Shown piece by piece: positions 48,188-59,734 of a stretch of 64,000 nucleotides of DNA. A program made the translations under genes and the position numbers. The notes under the pieces are model-generated. The model saw only the letters and a program-made list of their open reading frames with translations. It was not told where the DNA came from and did no database searches. The DNA is from Chondrosia reniformis (Eukaryota; Porifera; Demospongiae; Chondrillida; Chondrillidae), in contig OX359195.1 of assembly GCA_947172415.1 (NCBI GenBank), positions 1,798,001 through 1,862,000 on the forward strand. The letters are read 5' to 3'. Positions within the stretch are counted from its first letter, which is position 1; each line of letters begins with the position of its first letter.

Positions 48188-49477
48188 TCAATGTTTATGC
48201 TTCTGCAAAGGATTTAATGAAGACAATGAAGTGTTGTAACGTTTATATGTTGAAATAGAATTAATTGCTTCTTTTAGATACTTCAGCACTGGTAACGGCC
48301 AACCAATCAGTGCAGATGTGTGGGACTCTTCCGTGAACACATGGGATACACATTTACTGATATAATCCTCTGAACACTCAATATCCAGAAATTTACAGAG
48401 TTTTACTATTTCTTCTCTTGGATTAGTTATAAGATCACTACAATGAACATCCACTGCTTTGTCTACCAGAGATACTACTTGTTCACTTGCGGTGTATAGC
48501 TGGAAATACAGCCGTGTAGTTGAGTTTAAATCAAAGGGATGGGAAAAAAGTTTTTTTCGCTTAGAAAGTTCTTTAAACCTTCTGACATCCCTCGTTCTCA
48601 AGGAGCTGTAAAGAGCGATGGTAGCTATGTTATCAAAAGGGTTACGAACTACTCGAATAGCATATATTGGAATATCTAGAGTTTTTCGTAATTCTCTTAA
48701 CGTGTCAACAAAAGCTTCTGAATGTGCGGTAAAATCTTTCGATACACCACCTCCAAATTTATCACCGATGACATCAACATGATCCTCGTATTTTCCCTGC
48801 AGTAAATCTGTGAAAATAAGAGAATAACCTTTTGCATGCTCTGCTCTCGCTCGTAGGCCGCTCACACTGCCGCACCAAGAGCTGTAATAAAGCTCTTTTA
48901 GGATTGACTCTGTTGACATGTTTAATTTACCGGCTTGCAAACGCCTAAGAAGTCCAAATTCGTCTCCTATGACCATATGAGGATGACCATCCAGTAGACT
49001 GCCAACAAAACTATTGCAGCTTCGCGGCCATCCGACAAAAAGAAGTAACTTCTTGACTGACTTAAAATCTTCCATAAGAAAGGGGGGAACTTTTTCTTGA
49101 TACATACGTGAAAAGTCATGCTCCCGAAACCCAAGTCGTTGATGTTCCATGAATGGGAGCTTGCAAGGGTTATGCTTCAACTTCAAGTCACCATTTTCTT
49201 GGGTAACATGAAAGAACGAATCACTATTACGAAGGCGATCTATGGTTATTTTAAGCCCTTTGTCAGGGTTATCAAGAGTGGATCGTATGTTCACGTCTTT
49301 TAAGAAGTTAGCATAGAAAATTCCAGAATGATTTTCAGCGTATTTCCTCTTAAAAATACTCAAATAAGCTTCACCTAACAAAATCACTAAGTAAATAAAA
49401 AATCCAAGGATGAGAAGCGACTTAAGCTTCTTGAGAGATACAGCTTTCAAACTATGCCTCAACATAGTCAACAGCAC
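48188..49477 (-). CDS. Type II membrane sulfotransferase-like protein, copy C
   Basis: Single exon, 429 aa. Signal anchor at about 20-40 (SLLILGFFIYLVILLGEAYL), a stem unrelated to A and B, then from DFKSVKKLLLFVGWPRSC onward a catalytic domain almost identical to A and B. The PAPS motifs GWPRSCNSF and RVVRNPFDNIA are present. The last residues differ only at HKH versus HVH/HIH. Presumed Golgi sulfotransferase with unknown acceptor. The different N-terminal half suggests an older paralogue whose catalytic part was overwritten by gene conversion. Confidence 0.85.
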   Translation of the reverse strand: MLLTMLRHSLKAVSLKKLKSLLILGFFIYLVILLGEAYLSIFKRKYAENHSGIFYANFLKDVNIRSTLDNPDKGLKITIDRLRNSDSFFHVTQENGDLKLKHNPCKLPFMEHQRLGFREHDFSRMYQEKVPPFLMEDFKSVKKLLLFVGWPRSCNSFVGSLLDGHPHMVIGDEFGLLRRLQAGKLNMSTESILKELYYSSWCGSVSGLRARAEHAKGYSLIFTDLLQGKYEDHVDVIGDKFGGGVSKDFTAHSEAFVDTLRELRKTLDIPIYAIRVVRNPFDNIATIALYSSLRTRDVRRFKELSKRKKLFSHPFDLNSTTRLYFQLYTASEQVVSLVDKAVDVHCSDLITNPREEIVKLCKFLDIECSEDYISKCVSHVFTEESHTSALIGWPLPVLKYLKEAINSISTYKRYNTSLSSLNPLQKHKH

Positions 49478-49885
49478 AAATTAATCATGATGATATCGAT
49501 CACACTTCCAAGAAACCATTTTTAATGACGTCATTAATATTATAATCGATCATCTGAAAAAGATGCACACTTTACAAGGATATGTATAATATATGATAAA
49601 AGATATCTCCTGTCTACATGATTCTTAGCATCATTGATGCACTTATTTTATACATCATCCTTCATGAATCGATCATCTGCACACTTTACAAGGAAATATA
49701 TATGTGTGACATCCTCCACCTACTCACATATGACACCACATCTATAGAGCATATATACTATATCTCATTTATAATATATAATACATTATTTAGCTAGTCA
49801 TAGATCAAAGGAAGCATCAGGAGGCAATCATGGCCAGATTGTACAGTTTGTTGGGAGTTCATGAAGAGACATTAAATAAGTCAAT
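49478..49885. other. Intergenic gap between copy C and JMJD6
   Basis: Shared upstream region of copy C and 3' side of JMJD6 in head-to-tail orientation on the minus strand. No gene or strong motif is recognised. Confidence 0.45.
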
Positions 49886-49891
49886 TTTATT
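49886..49891 (-). terminator. AATAAA poly(A) signal overlapping the JMJD6 stop codon
   Basis: AATAAA on the minus strand contains the TAA stop (49889-49887). If used, the 3' UTR would be only about 15-25 nt, which is unusually short. No other AATAAA lies close downstream. Confidence 0.45.
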
Positions 49892-52800
49892 TGTCAGTGT
49901 CAGGTGTTTGACCCCTGGAAGCATTCTCCTGTCCTGACATCTGTCCACTGTCTTCACTATCTGAATTAACCTTCCTGTGAAAAAAAGAATATCCACCTAG
50001 TATGTGAAAACTCACAAGATTTAAATCTGATAAACATGATATTTATCAGCTATAGGCTTTTTTACAGAATTGGCACATCATGTAAGGAAAATGGTGTATT
50101 AGATTTTTCATGTTTTTTGTGACAATCCACATAGTCAAACACAATTTGTGTCGTGTTTTGTAAATATAATTAATAATGATAGACTGTATTTGAAATGGTT
50201 TATTGAAATGGTCTTTTCAGTGACTGAACAAGACCCCCAGGGTCAAAATGTCCGAATCCTAAAAGAATCAACTTTGTATCTAGACGTTCAAAAGACTATA
50301 TTAAATGAACCATCTCGATAGTACAATATCCTTTCTTTATGATTCATATAAAACCTAAGATGCCTATATCACGCTTATACACTTATAAGGCTCAAATGGT
50401 AATTGTTATATTATTCAATTATTGAAACAATGTTTTATTTTTTGTCGTCCAACTCATAAAAAGATATTACAGATCTCATCACACTAAAGGATTCTATAGA
50501 CTAATTAACACACCTTTTCTTGCTGGCAAATTCTTCATTTTCACTATCACTTTCCTCAGAGGAAGAAGATGAAGAGGACGAGTCACTAGAGGAATCAGAT
50601 GGAATTCCGGTTCCTTCATCCAGATCTACTGAGTCAGCAATCTCTGCTATTTCGGGTCGCTCTTTCTGCATTAAAAAAACCCTTCATATATGCATACATG
50701 TTTGATACGATGAAAAGGGGTGTTAATTGCACTTGGCCTGTGCAAAGGCTAAGATGATAAGCAAGAAATAATCACTGGAAGTATTATGCCAACCAGCCAA
50801 GTGACCGAAGTCTAATCTTGGCTGGGGGACCGAAGTCCTATTAAATTGGCAACCAGTGATCGCCTCCCAGTCATCCAGGATGGAAAAATTCATCAAAAAC
50901 CACTGACAGCTGTTTCACCCTCATTTGGGTTCATCAGTGTGGTATACTTTATGGAGGCTGCAGTCTAGGTGAGACTGAACACTCACAATGAAAAAATGTT
51001 TGATACAAAACGAAACTGTACAAACAATTGACAACAAGTAGCATTCAATTTGGCTATGAGTGAAACCTCCATTAGTTTAGCCACCCTGAGATAGGACTAA
51101 AACATATTCAAATATGTACATATAGACTATATACCAGAAGAATACCACGACGTAATCCTTCCTGTTTATACATACCGTAAATGGGGAAGTAAATGTGGGG
51201 TTTAATAATTGCATTTTTGCACATTTTTGAGGCTTTAAAAGTAATTGCAGTTTAAAAATTGTGGAACTACAATTACAATGGTATGCAGTTGTGGTATAAA
51301 TAAGATTCAGCATATATAAACAATACAGCAGTGGCTCGGAAACACTTCAAGGAGCTGAATCTTAGTGAAAGTACTGTTTGCTAGGCTATCTACTTGGTTG
51401 TGATCGCACTACTCCATTCTATACAGAGTACTTGCCAACCTTGGCACAATCATCTGCCATAAAAATTGATTTACTGGTATTTTCGCAAGCACGTATGTTT
51501 GGCAGTGGATGTACGTAGGTGTGTGCATGGCTTTACGTAAAACCATGGTAACTACCGTATAATAAATTGTAGTTTACTTTTTGGTGAATGCAGAGAGAAC
51601 TCGCAATCTTGCAATTATTTGACCCTTGCAATAAATTCCCCATTTACGGTATTACATAAGAAAGAAAACCTCAACATACATGGAAAATAAACCACATACA
51701 ACATTATATTTTTCAACATGCATGACAGACAAATATGTTTACTTTTAGCTTCCGATACCAAATTCTAGACAGTTTGGATCTTCCTCTAATAAAGAATAAA
51801 CACAACCTATCACAGACACACATTATAAAGAGGGAAAACATGAAAGAAGCAATTGCAGGTGGCTAGAGCCACTAGTACTCTGCCACTGGGCTACAATTGT
51901 TACAGCAATTCTCCCTTCACATATTTCCCCTTCTAATACTAAATACAAAGTATAGTGGAACTGGCAAACACGAACATGCTTTACAGAATTATCATTTTAT
52001 ATGAACAAAACTTGGAAACAGAGTCCCTATAATACAAAAGCTACCTATGAATAACACAAACAATATTTGGTGACAGATTATTACTTAAACTATCAGTTAG
52101 ACCTATTTCAAATTAAATACTTTCATGAAGACAACGATTACACATAATGGCTACTTTTAACCATATATGGAGGTGATAAGCAAAAATAATCACTGGAAAG
52201 TATTACGCCAAACCAGCCAAGTGACCGAAGCCTAATTCTTGGCTGGGGGGGCTGAAGTCCTATTAAATTCATTGTAAGTTTAATCAATTAAGTTCATTTG
52301 CAATTAGACAGGTGCAGTATCATGGATAAAGTATAAAGATCATTTATGCATACCACATATGTCCAAAGCTCTCTTCAGGTTTAGTTCCCCTATAGGCTCT
52401 TTTACAGAATAGGCATATAGCATGTAGAAAACCGGTATCTTAGTTTTTTTCATGTACATACGTAAGTGAAGGGCTTTGTACAAGCAACATCAGTGATGGA
52501 AACCTTACCTTACGGTCTTGTGCCAAACTACGGGAAAGTTTGTAGGACTTGCAAAGTTTTGAGTTATGGCAACACTATTTTTAACATTCAAAACAACATG
52601 CCACCACCCACCAGGAACAAACACAGTCTCTCCAGCCTCTTGCATAATTTCCAACTGTATCAAAATACAAACTATTAAGCTATGAAAAAAAAAACCAGAA
52701 AAATCTTGACTATATTGTCATTGGAAGTTAGAACTTTGGATGAGAATACAAGAGTTTTCTCCTCCTTCTCTTCATGCATGTATATGTAAATATAAATGTA

Positions 52801-55800
52801 CATATTTTGAATCTCACTAGGTTTAGTTCCCTAAAGGTCTCTACTTTAAAGTAGATGTAGCATGTTGAAAAATGGTAGACTATTCGTATATTAATAGCGA
52901 CATTGTTGTAAATGCTGAAAGTACTGTGATTGTTATTAAGAGCAACTTTTGAACTAAGTTAACTCACGGGATAGTACTCTTTAGGCCATGATGGGAGTTG
53001 TGTTTTAGGGTATATGGTGGAAAACCATACTATTGCTTCATCTCTTTGATTACCTCCAACCTCCTTGGTAACTGATACCATCTCTTTGGGTGTCGTGGGA
53101 GGAAAGAGGGCCCATCTAAGCAGACATAACATAACACACATGCCCTCAACAGTAACCATATCAAACAGACAGTACATCCTTTTTAATTGTCACTATTTTG
53201 AAAATGGATGATATGTAATTTGGGAAATTTTCGTTGTTAAAATACTTTTGTGGTTGGCTCAAACCACGAAAATTTATCACACAAAATATTTTTAACAAAT
53301 AATAACATGTACAATCTACGTATATGTAAATGCAACACAGCTGAGCGCGGCCAAAATGGCTCTACTGTGATACCTGCAGCGCAAGGACGGTTCACCGGAC
53401 CCAAAGGGCTCACTTTCATCCGAAGTACCAGCAGCAACAATCGCTCGTGCGACCCAGACCACAAAAATATTTTAACACAAAAATCTCCCGAACTACGGTA
53501 TGTAATTTGTATTTATGTATATGTGTGTATACATGCATATTTTAATTTAGCTGCAACTTTGTTTATAGATAATACGGTACACACCAAAAGAAACTCCACC
53601 TTGATCGAGATTTTCAAGTGAGGCACTTGCCGAGAGAAGTGCAAACGAGTGGTATTTAGGTTTAAGTGGTGGCTCGAGGCATCCCTCGATTGGCGAGCGA
53701 GGTAATGACGAGTGCTAATGAGACAAAGAGGTATCGAAATAGTTTAACACAATATACCGATCGATTCTTTGGCCAACTCAGCTTTGATTTCACTATATTT
53801 TAGACTGTTTTTGAGTAGAGAAATGATTTATTTTCTATTGACAATCCCTACAAATGCAATATAAAGTGTAAACACGTTGAAGTATTTTACTATGTACTAA
53901 CTGCGTGAAATGATCACACCTTTTCCCTAATTTTTTCTCTTATATATAATCATTTATATAATGCCATGCATACGCTCTCCCATTTTCTGTTTTGCATCTT
54001 ACCATCTGTCTAAATATCCTGCTATACTATACCACTGCCGAAGACAGTTGAATACTGTAAATCCCTTTATTTAAGCGGAACCAAAAGTTAACAAAACTGG
54101 ATTTTTACCCCTACATAGCGGAATTTAATGTTAGCGACTTACAAAATGCATTGAAGTTTTGTTAGTTAATTACAGTAATAAATAATTACAGTAGTACTCT
54201 ATTTAGTAGTAATACTATATTTAGTGAACTCTAATTTTAGCGGTAAATGTCAAATTGCTAATATAGTCAATTTAAAAGCATGCAAATAATAAGGGATTTA
54301 CAGTAGTTGTTGAAAGGTTAAGGATTTAAAACTTTGGTTGGTGTCTGGCTTATACAGAATAAGATAACGATTGCTTAAAGACAGCAGGTACCTTTTACAT
54401 ATATACAAACCTCTTGCAGCCATGAACGAGAGCATTCCAAGCACTAGTCCCAAGTGGGTCCACATGTATTCCAGTTCCAGATCTAGCTGGGCCCATTACA
54501 AACCAGCGATAGGGAGGTCTTTTCTTTTCACCCGCATATGCAAAAAGGTCATCTCTAAAGTAACTTGGTATATTGTAATCATCCAAAAGCTTACATTTCT
54601 TTGGGTGCTATGAATATACAGACATACATACATATATACATATGTGCATGCATATTACATACATTAATACATACATACAAATAATCTAATACACCATTTT
54701 TCAACTCCTTTAGGGTAAAAGGCCTATAGGAAATTGAACCTAGTGAGAACTTTGGATGAGGATACCATAGACTGCCTTTCAATTGCGACCGCCAAACAAT
54801 TACAAATTGCAAAATTCTACAGTTTTTGCAAAAATTTATCAGCTATTTTATTAACGGTTGGTTATCACTTTATAATGACATGTGCATTATTCGTGCGAAA
54901 GGAGTCTGTAGGCGCGCATAAAATACAAATACGAGCCTTTAATCACTTCTTTAAGCCACAGCAGCTGCCAACGCTTACAGCACAAGAGACAGGCCTCTCA
55001 CCGAGAGTAGAGGAAGAAGCCAAAAAGCCGTGAAGAAAGTGACATTGCCGAAAAACACAATCTTTGAACTGCAATCAGCTTGCAATGCAGCAAAACGCAA
55101 TAATTTAACACTGCAATTTAAAAGTAGTCTACGGTACAAGCGTTTTCACCTTCTTCTTGGAATCTCCATTGGGCCAGACAGCTGTTTCTGGGAATTTCAC
55201 TCTCTATCAGTAATACTGGGAATTCTTGTCTTTTTGATCTTTCTAAGTCAACATACATACATACAAACATACGTACATACCCAAGGACCATGGCCAAGGA
55301 TTCACAAAAGATCAAAAAGGAGACAAAGATTCCCAGGGTCACCGTTAAAGAATGAAATTCCAAGAAATATCTGTCTGGCTCAGTCCAGAAAGCTCATGTA
55401 TCTTCATCCAAAGCTCTCATTAAATTTTGTTCCCTTAGGCCTTTTACTTACTCCAGAATAAATATAGCATATATTCATGTTGCATGCTGACACTAAATAA
55501 GGCTTTATTCTCATACAAATATGCGTATGTACTTTATATGATATACTGTAGATGGATGAAATGATTTCACATGAAAAAGAGTGTATTATATGTACCTCCC
55601 CAAAAGACCCATCAAAGATATAAAGAGGACTGTCATCTCTTGTAGTGTTCATATACTGCATATAATACTTCATTTTCAACTTTACAGAATATCCGTCATC
55701 ATCCTCGCCACATTTAAACTTCTGATTTCTATACTTTTTGTATAACCGCTACAAAAGAAGACAAAATTATAATACATCACCCTAACTATATTCTTAGATC

Positions 55801-56836
55801 TGCCAACACTTCTAGGGTGGACGGTGACCGGTGACTCATTAGTAAAGATAGCTCCTCCCACAGGAAGTGGGCCAGATCTTAATTAGTCAGCTTGTTCTGA
55901 TGAATAGAATAACATTATAATATTTCGAGTTTACAAAATACTTGCTGGTTCTTAGATCTCCGGTTAACCAATTCCAGTCGTTGCTTGATAGCCGTCAATT
56001 TCAAGGCCATATCTCGTAAAAAACATTTTTGCATAAGCTTTACGTTAGTAAAGGTGGTTTCTAAATCCTTTTCGTTTGTTCAATGTTCAACGCAAAGGAA
56101 GAGAAAGCACGAACAGGAAGCCATATGTTAACATACGTATTGGTTAACATACCAATTTCTGACAACAATATAGGGGCACAAAGAGTCCACAAGTTATAAT
56201 CATTATCATTTTTCTTACAGTAAAGCTGAACTACAACATATCTAAATATAAAATAGTTTTTGTAAATATACTTACCTCACAGTTCCACTTTTTGCTTGCT
56301 TGCCAACTGTCTTGGGACCCCCTTATCACTACGGGCAAACGAGGCCTTTCAAATCTCTTTATAAACTCCTCTGTGGATACCTGTGTATAGCTGATACGAT
56401 CTACTGTGTTCTGTCCTTCTAAGAGGGTGAAATTCCTTTCCAAAGCAAACCTGGTCCATCCCTCCACCCCTTTCAACTCTAAAGCAAACACATATACATA
56501 GTATTATGTAGAAAGTAAAACTTTGAATTTAACTCTATTATATCAGTTATTATTAAGAATCGTACAAGGATTATTGGCACTTCAGTCTATTTTTGAGCCT
56601 TCTAGAAAATGATTTAGAACAATTGACGAAGTACTCTTGATCTGGCTAGTAGGAAACACTAACAACTATGTGCACTTTATACTTTACACATTTTGTCAGG
56701 TATGAAAATTATGATTTCTGTTAAGATGAAATTTCTGTTAAGACGAAATTTTTTAGTGGTCCCAGCCATTACATCTTAACAGGGTTCAACTGTATAATCA
56801 CATTGAAAGGTACAAGGTTAGCTGGGCTCCTTTAAT

Positions 56837-56922
<86 letters not shown>

Positions 56923-59135
56923 CTATTATTTATACTGGGGAAACGCCTTAGCCACGGGCTAATATACAGTGGGCCCAGGTTACAGAGATACAATTATAAT
57001 AGGGTGCCGGGTGGATACACTACATACAGATGATAAAATAATACAATTTAAAAGAAATATCAGATCTCTCCAAGTAGGAATGGCTGAAAAAATATGGCCG
57101 CCCTATCTAATGTATTATCAAGCAATAAGTAGGAATGGTGTGCCCAAACTCATAAGTGTATGGTTAAATATAATAAGTTACTTAAATTTCAGTATACATG
57201 CAACTTCTGTATGATTAGCCTTATCATATAATCAGTGTCTTGTTTCGATACTTTTTGCAGATGTACTGGTGAACACTGCCATTCCTACTTCTAACATCAT
57301 GTTTTTTATTCACTTGTATTCCCCCTTTTGTTAAAATTACTTGTTCTAATTAGTTTTGAAAGTTTTCTTGGCAAATATATATCTCGAAATAACATGTCAG
57401 ACAAGAGAAATATGCCGAAAACCACGATCCCTTATCTAAAAATGGCAGCTGAGAAGACCACAATTTTCACTTTTCACAATTAGCATGCTTCATGTAGAGC
57501 GCTTTCGGACTTCAGGCTTAGTGTATATATGCAACTTCTATATAATTAGCCTTATCATATAATCACTGTCTTGTTTCGTTACTTTTTGGAGATGTACCAT
57601 AGTGAACACTGCCATTCCTACTTCTAACATCATTTTTGTAAATGTTTGTTATTTACTTTTTTAAATACAAATTAGCAGGTGAATCTTCTATACACAATTA
57701 GGTAAGTAGGTATTGTTCAAAACATTCTCCAAAAAGGAATGTACTTAATTATATAAGTTGTTTATACAAAACAATCTTTTAAATAATTAACTATTAACAG
57801 CTAGTCATCTGTTGAATCAAACAACACAAAGTTACAGGGAAAATTAAGTATGTATGTTTATCTTACAATCAATTATAGAAAGTACACAACAAATCAATTG
57901 CTGTCAACTCTATGAGTGTACATATATTTAATTACAATCGAGTACTACACAGTGCAAGTTACAAATTTATAAAGATGCAATGAATCCTAGGATAATCACA
58001 GTACAAGACTTTAGTCACACTAGTACTGATGCATTCAGGCTTGAAACATCATTGAAATCCTCAAATTCTGCATGGAGAGTAGTAGTTTATACAAGGTAGA
58101 CCACATGGCCTACCAATTATTGTTTCTTTCTATAGGTTTTCTATATATATAATGGCATTTTATATGCAGATGTGTCCTTCGTTTTCTAACAAACTTTGAT
58201 GAATTAATTACATTAGATTAGATTAACTTAGTATATTGTAACTTGCACTGCATATATATCAGGCAAATTTAAATGAGAATGCAAATGCCTACATAAAGAC
58301 TATAATGTGATATGGATAAAATGGCTATCCATACCAGTCATTATTGAGACCTACCAAGTCCCAAGCCTTAGGCATGTGACTCACGCTCTGGGGGATGATC
58401 TCAAGTTCTCATGCACAGGTGCCCTAATCGTACACCTTAAAAAATCATCGTTCTATCACACACAATTAGAAATTGCATTTCTAAGAAATTACTTGACTGA
58501 TGACTTGCAAGCTAACCACAAGACATTCAATCTTTGATGGCAGTCTGAGCAAGAGTCCAGAACTGAACGGTGTTGGTTAGTCTTGTATCCAGCCCACTTT
58601 TCATAGCCTCCATTTTTATATTATGATGTCATAACAAACTACATGTGTCACTCTTAGTAGAGTTCCACATTTAGGTACTTTGATACAGAGAAGTTTATAC
58701 CTTTCTAACATACTTACCACTTGGAGTATACATGAGCACAACAGTATTGAAATATAGTCTAAGAAATCTGACCCCTCTATTACGCAACGATAAGGTCTGA
58801 TTTCTTCAGTATTAATAAATGGCCATGAACTAAAAACTAAAATAGTCTATTTAAATTGAGTAACAAAATCTATATGTAGAGGACGTTTCAAAAAAACTAT
58901 ATCAAATTCATATTAGTTTCCTCTTTGCTCATAATATTATTGAAATGCTGTGATCCTTAAGCACTTAAGCTACAGCTCGGGCATCCGTCTTTCTCATTAT
59001 CCAACAAATAAAAGAAGATTAAGAAGACTACTCTACGTATATTCTCATATATAATTAGTTTTACATACCAGGTCTTGCTCGAGACTTGGCGTCCTCAATT
59101 CTGCAACGGAAGCGCCTATCTTTATTATCCGCCAT
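49887..59135 (-). CDS. JMJD6: JmjC-domain protein JMJD6 (2-oxoglutarate oxygenase, lysyl hydroxylase)
   Basis: Nuclear Fe(II)/2-oxoglutarate oxygenase known to hydroxylate lysines of splicing regulators such as U2AF65. Nine exons (minus, 5' to 3'): 59069-59135, 56276-56478, 55596-55748, 54411-54607, 52968-53115, 52509-52654, 51743-51785, 50514-50665, 49887-49974, all in phase, 398 aa (human 403). Iron ligands are His189 and Asp191 (TGIHVDPLG) and His275 (GGWWHVV). Other conserved blocks: [45 protein letters not shown]. The poly-Ser tract typical of the family is in exon 8 ([13 protein letters not shown]). Start ATG sits in AAAATGGCGGA. Exon 1 is 2.6 kb from exon 2, across a repeat-rich intron. 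It splits the sulfotransferase cluster. Confidence 0.96.
50756..50850. repeat. Dispersed repeat with AGCCAAG/CTTGGCT hairpin
   Basis: Sequence ATAATCACTGGAA-GTATTA, CCAGCCAAGTGACCGAAG, then CTTGGCTGGGGG. A second copy is at about 52171-52266. Both lie in JMJD6 introns. No coding content. Confidence 0.65.
50899..50943 (-). ncRNA. Hammerhead-ribozyme motif (best match in the window)
   Basis: Minus strand reads ACCAC, A, CTGATGA, ACCC-AAATGA-GGGT, GAAAC, AGCT, GTC, A, GTGGT. This gives the invariant CUGAUGA and GAAA, a perfect 4-bp stem II, a 2-bp stem III (AC/GU) with a 4-nt loop, a GUC cleavage triplet, and a 5-bp stem I after one A-A mismatch. The minimal stem III resembles retrozyme and Penelope-type hammerheads. 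Predicted cut is between 50905 and 50904. The stem I mismatch beside the core is the weak point. Confidence 0.6.
51172..51652. mobile_element. MITE with ATACCGTAAATGGGG ends
   Basis: Inverted termini ATACCGTAAATGGGGAA-TA and inverse are present in JMJD6 intron 7 (between exons 7 and 8). It shares the TACCGTA start with the elements at 7783, 37414 and 53213, so these may be one superfamily. Confidence 0.8.
53213..53501. mobile_element. MITE with degenerate TACCGTA end
   Basis: Left GGGAAATTTTCGTTGTTAAA and the right inverse (TTTAACACAAAAATCTCCCG then TACGGTA) are diverged inverted repeats. The GC-rich centre (AAGGACGGTTCACCGGACCC) stands out from the AT-rich surroundings. Located in the JMJD6 intron between exons 4 and 5. 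Confidence 0.62.
54053..54305. mobile_element. MITE with ACTGTAAATCCC ends, second copy
   Basis: TACTGTAAATCCC ... GGGATTTACAGTA. More than 90 percent of the interior reads the same as 26909-27163, so the family moved fairly recently. Confidence 0.85.
56836..56922. repeat. (GATA)n microsatellite, about 21 units
   Basis: Perfect tandem GATA repeat in JMJD6 intron 1. Confidence 0.98.
57063..57640. mobile_element. Old copy of the GTAGGGATGG foldback family
   Basis: Contains AAGTAGGAATGGCTGAAAA, ATGGCCGCCCTAT, the GTGTGCCCAAAC block and two copies of the CTTGTTTCGATACTTTTTG...TGCCATTCCTACTTCTAAC end. It is considerably diverged from 40134-41265. JMJD6 intron 1. Confidence 0.68.
57938..58256. 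repeat. Diverged copy of the CAGTGCAAGTTACAA element
   Basis: Begins ACACAGTGCAAGTTACAAAT, ends TTGTAACTTGCACTG. It joins sequence like the arm of the 22485-23525 palindrome to sequence like the end of the 23960-24865 duplication, suggesting that those are rearranged parts of one element. Confidence 0.68.
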
Positions 59136-59138
59136 TTT
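59128..59138 (-). promoter_or_regulatory. YY1-like AAAATGGCGGA over the JMJD6 start codon
   Basis: The start codon lies inside AAAATGGCGGA, which matches the animal YY1 site AAnATGGCGGC seen just downstream of many housekeeping TSSs. Binding is inferred. Confidence 0.4.
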
Positions 59139-59734
59139 CTTCAGCGATCCATTGGCTCGCAGTCCGCGAGTTGCATCATAGATATACGATACGATTATCG
59201 TAAATGGTTGTATGCATCAAGAAAAATTGTCTGGGCCCCTCTTCAAAGTAGCCATATGGGTAAATGGGATTTCCTAGCTAAAAGATTGAAAGAAGCTACT
59301 TTCTACTGCCGAAGCGCTGTGAAAAGTCCCAATTTTAAAATGTGATATATAGAAAATTGAAGAGATAGAAGATCTATCTACCGATAGAAGATATAGATAG
59401 AATCTCTATACTAATGAAATATTTATTATAAACGTTTTATGCTATCATTATCCATTTCTAGTGACCACCAAACCTTAATTAAATTTTAACACTTTACTTT
59501 ATTAATTTCTATAACTATTTTCTATTGGCATGCATTTTAGCTAATTGTATTGGTGGAGGTTTCAGCTGCAGGGTGGTGTGACGTTCGGTGTGACATGTTG
59601 GTATAGCACTGGCGAAGGCCAACTCCGAGTCAGCTATAACTAGGATGTGGAATGGCCCCTTGCAAGTGCTAAGTATTAATTGGTTTGCAGCAGGAATGAG
59701 TGAAATTTTAACCATTCATGCACGGATAACTAAA
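59139..59734. other. Divergent spacer between JMJD6 and sulfotransferase copy D
   Basis: About 600 bp shared upstream region. A frame continues upstream of copy D to 59645, but comparison with copy E supports the ATG at 59735. Confidence 0.5.

Noticed and set aside
59645-59734. N-terminal extension of sulfotransferase D
   Set aside because: It would bury the signal anchor about 30 residues in and is absent from copy E; the ATG at 59735 fits better.
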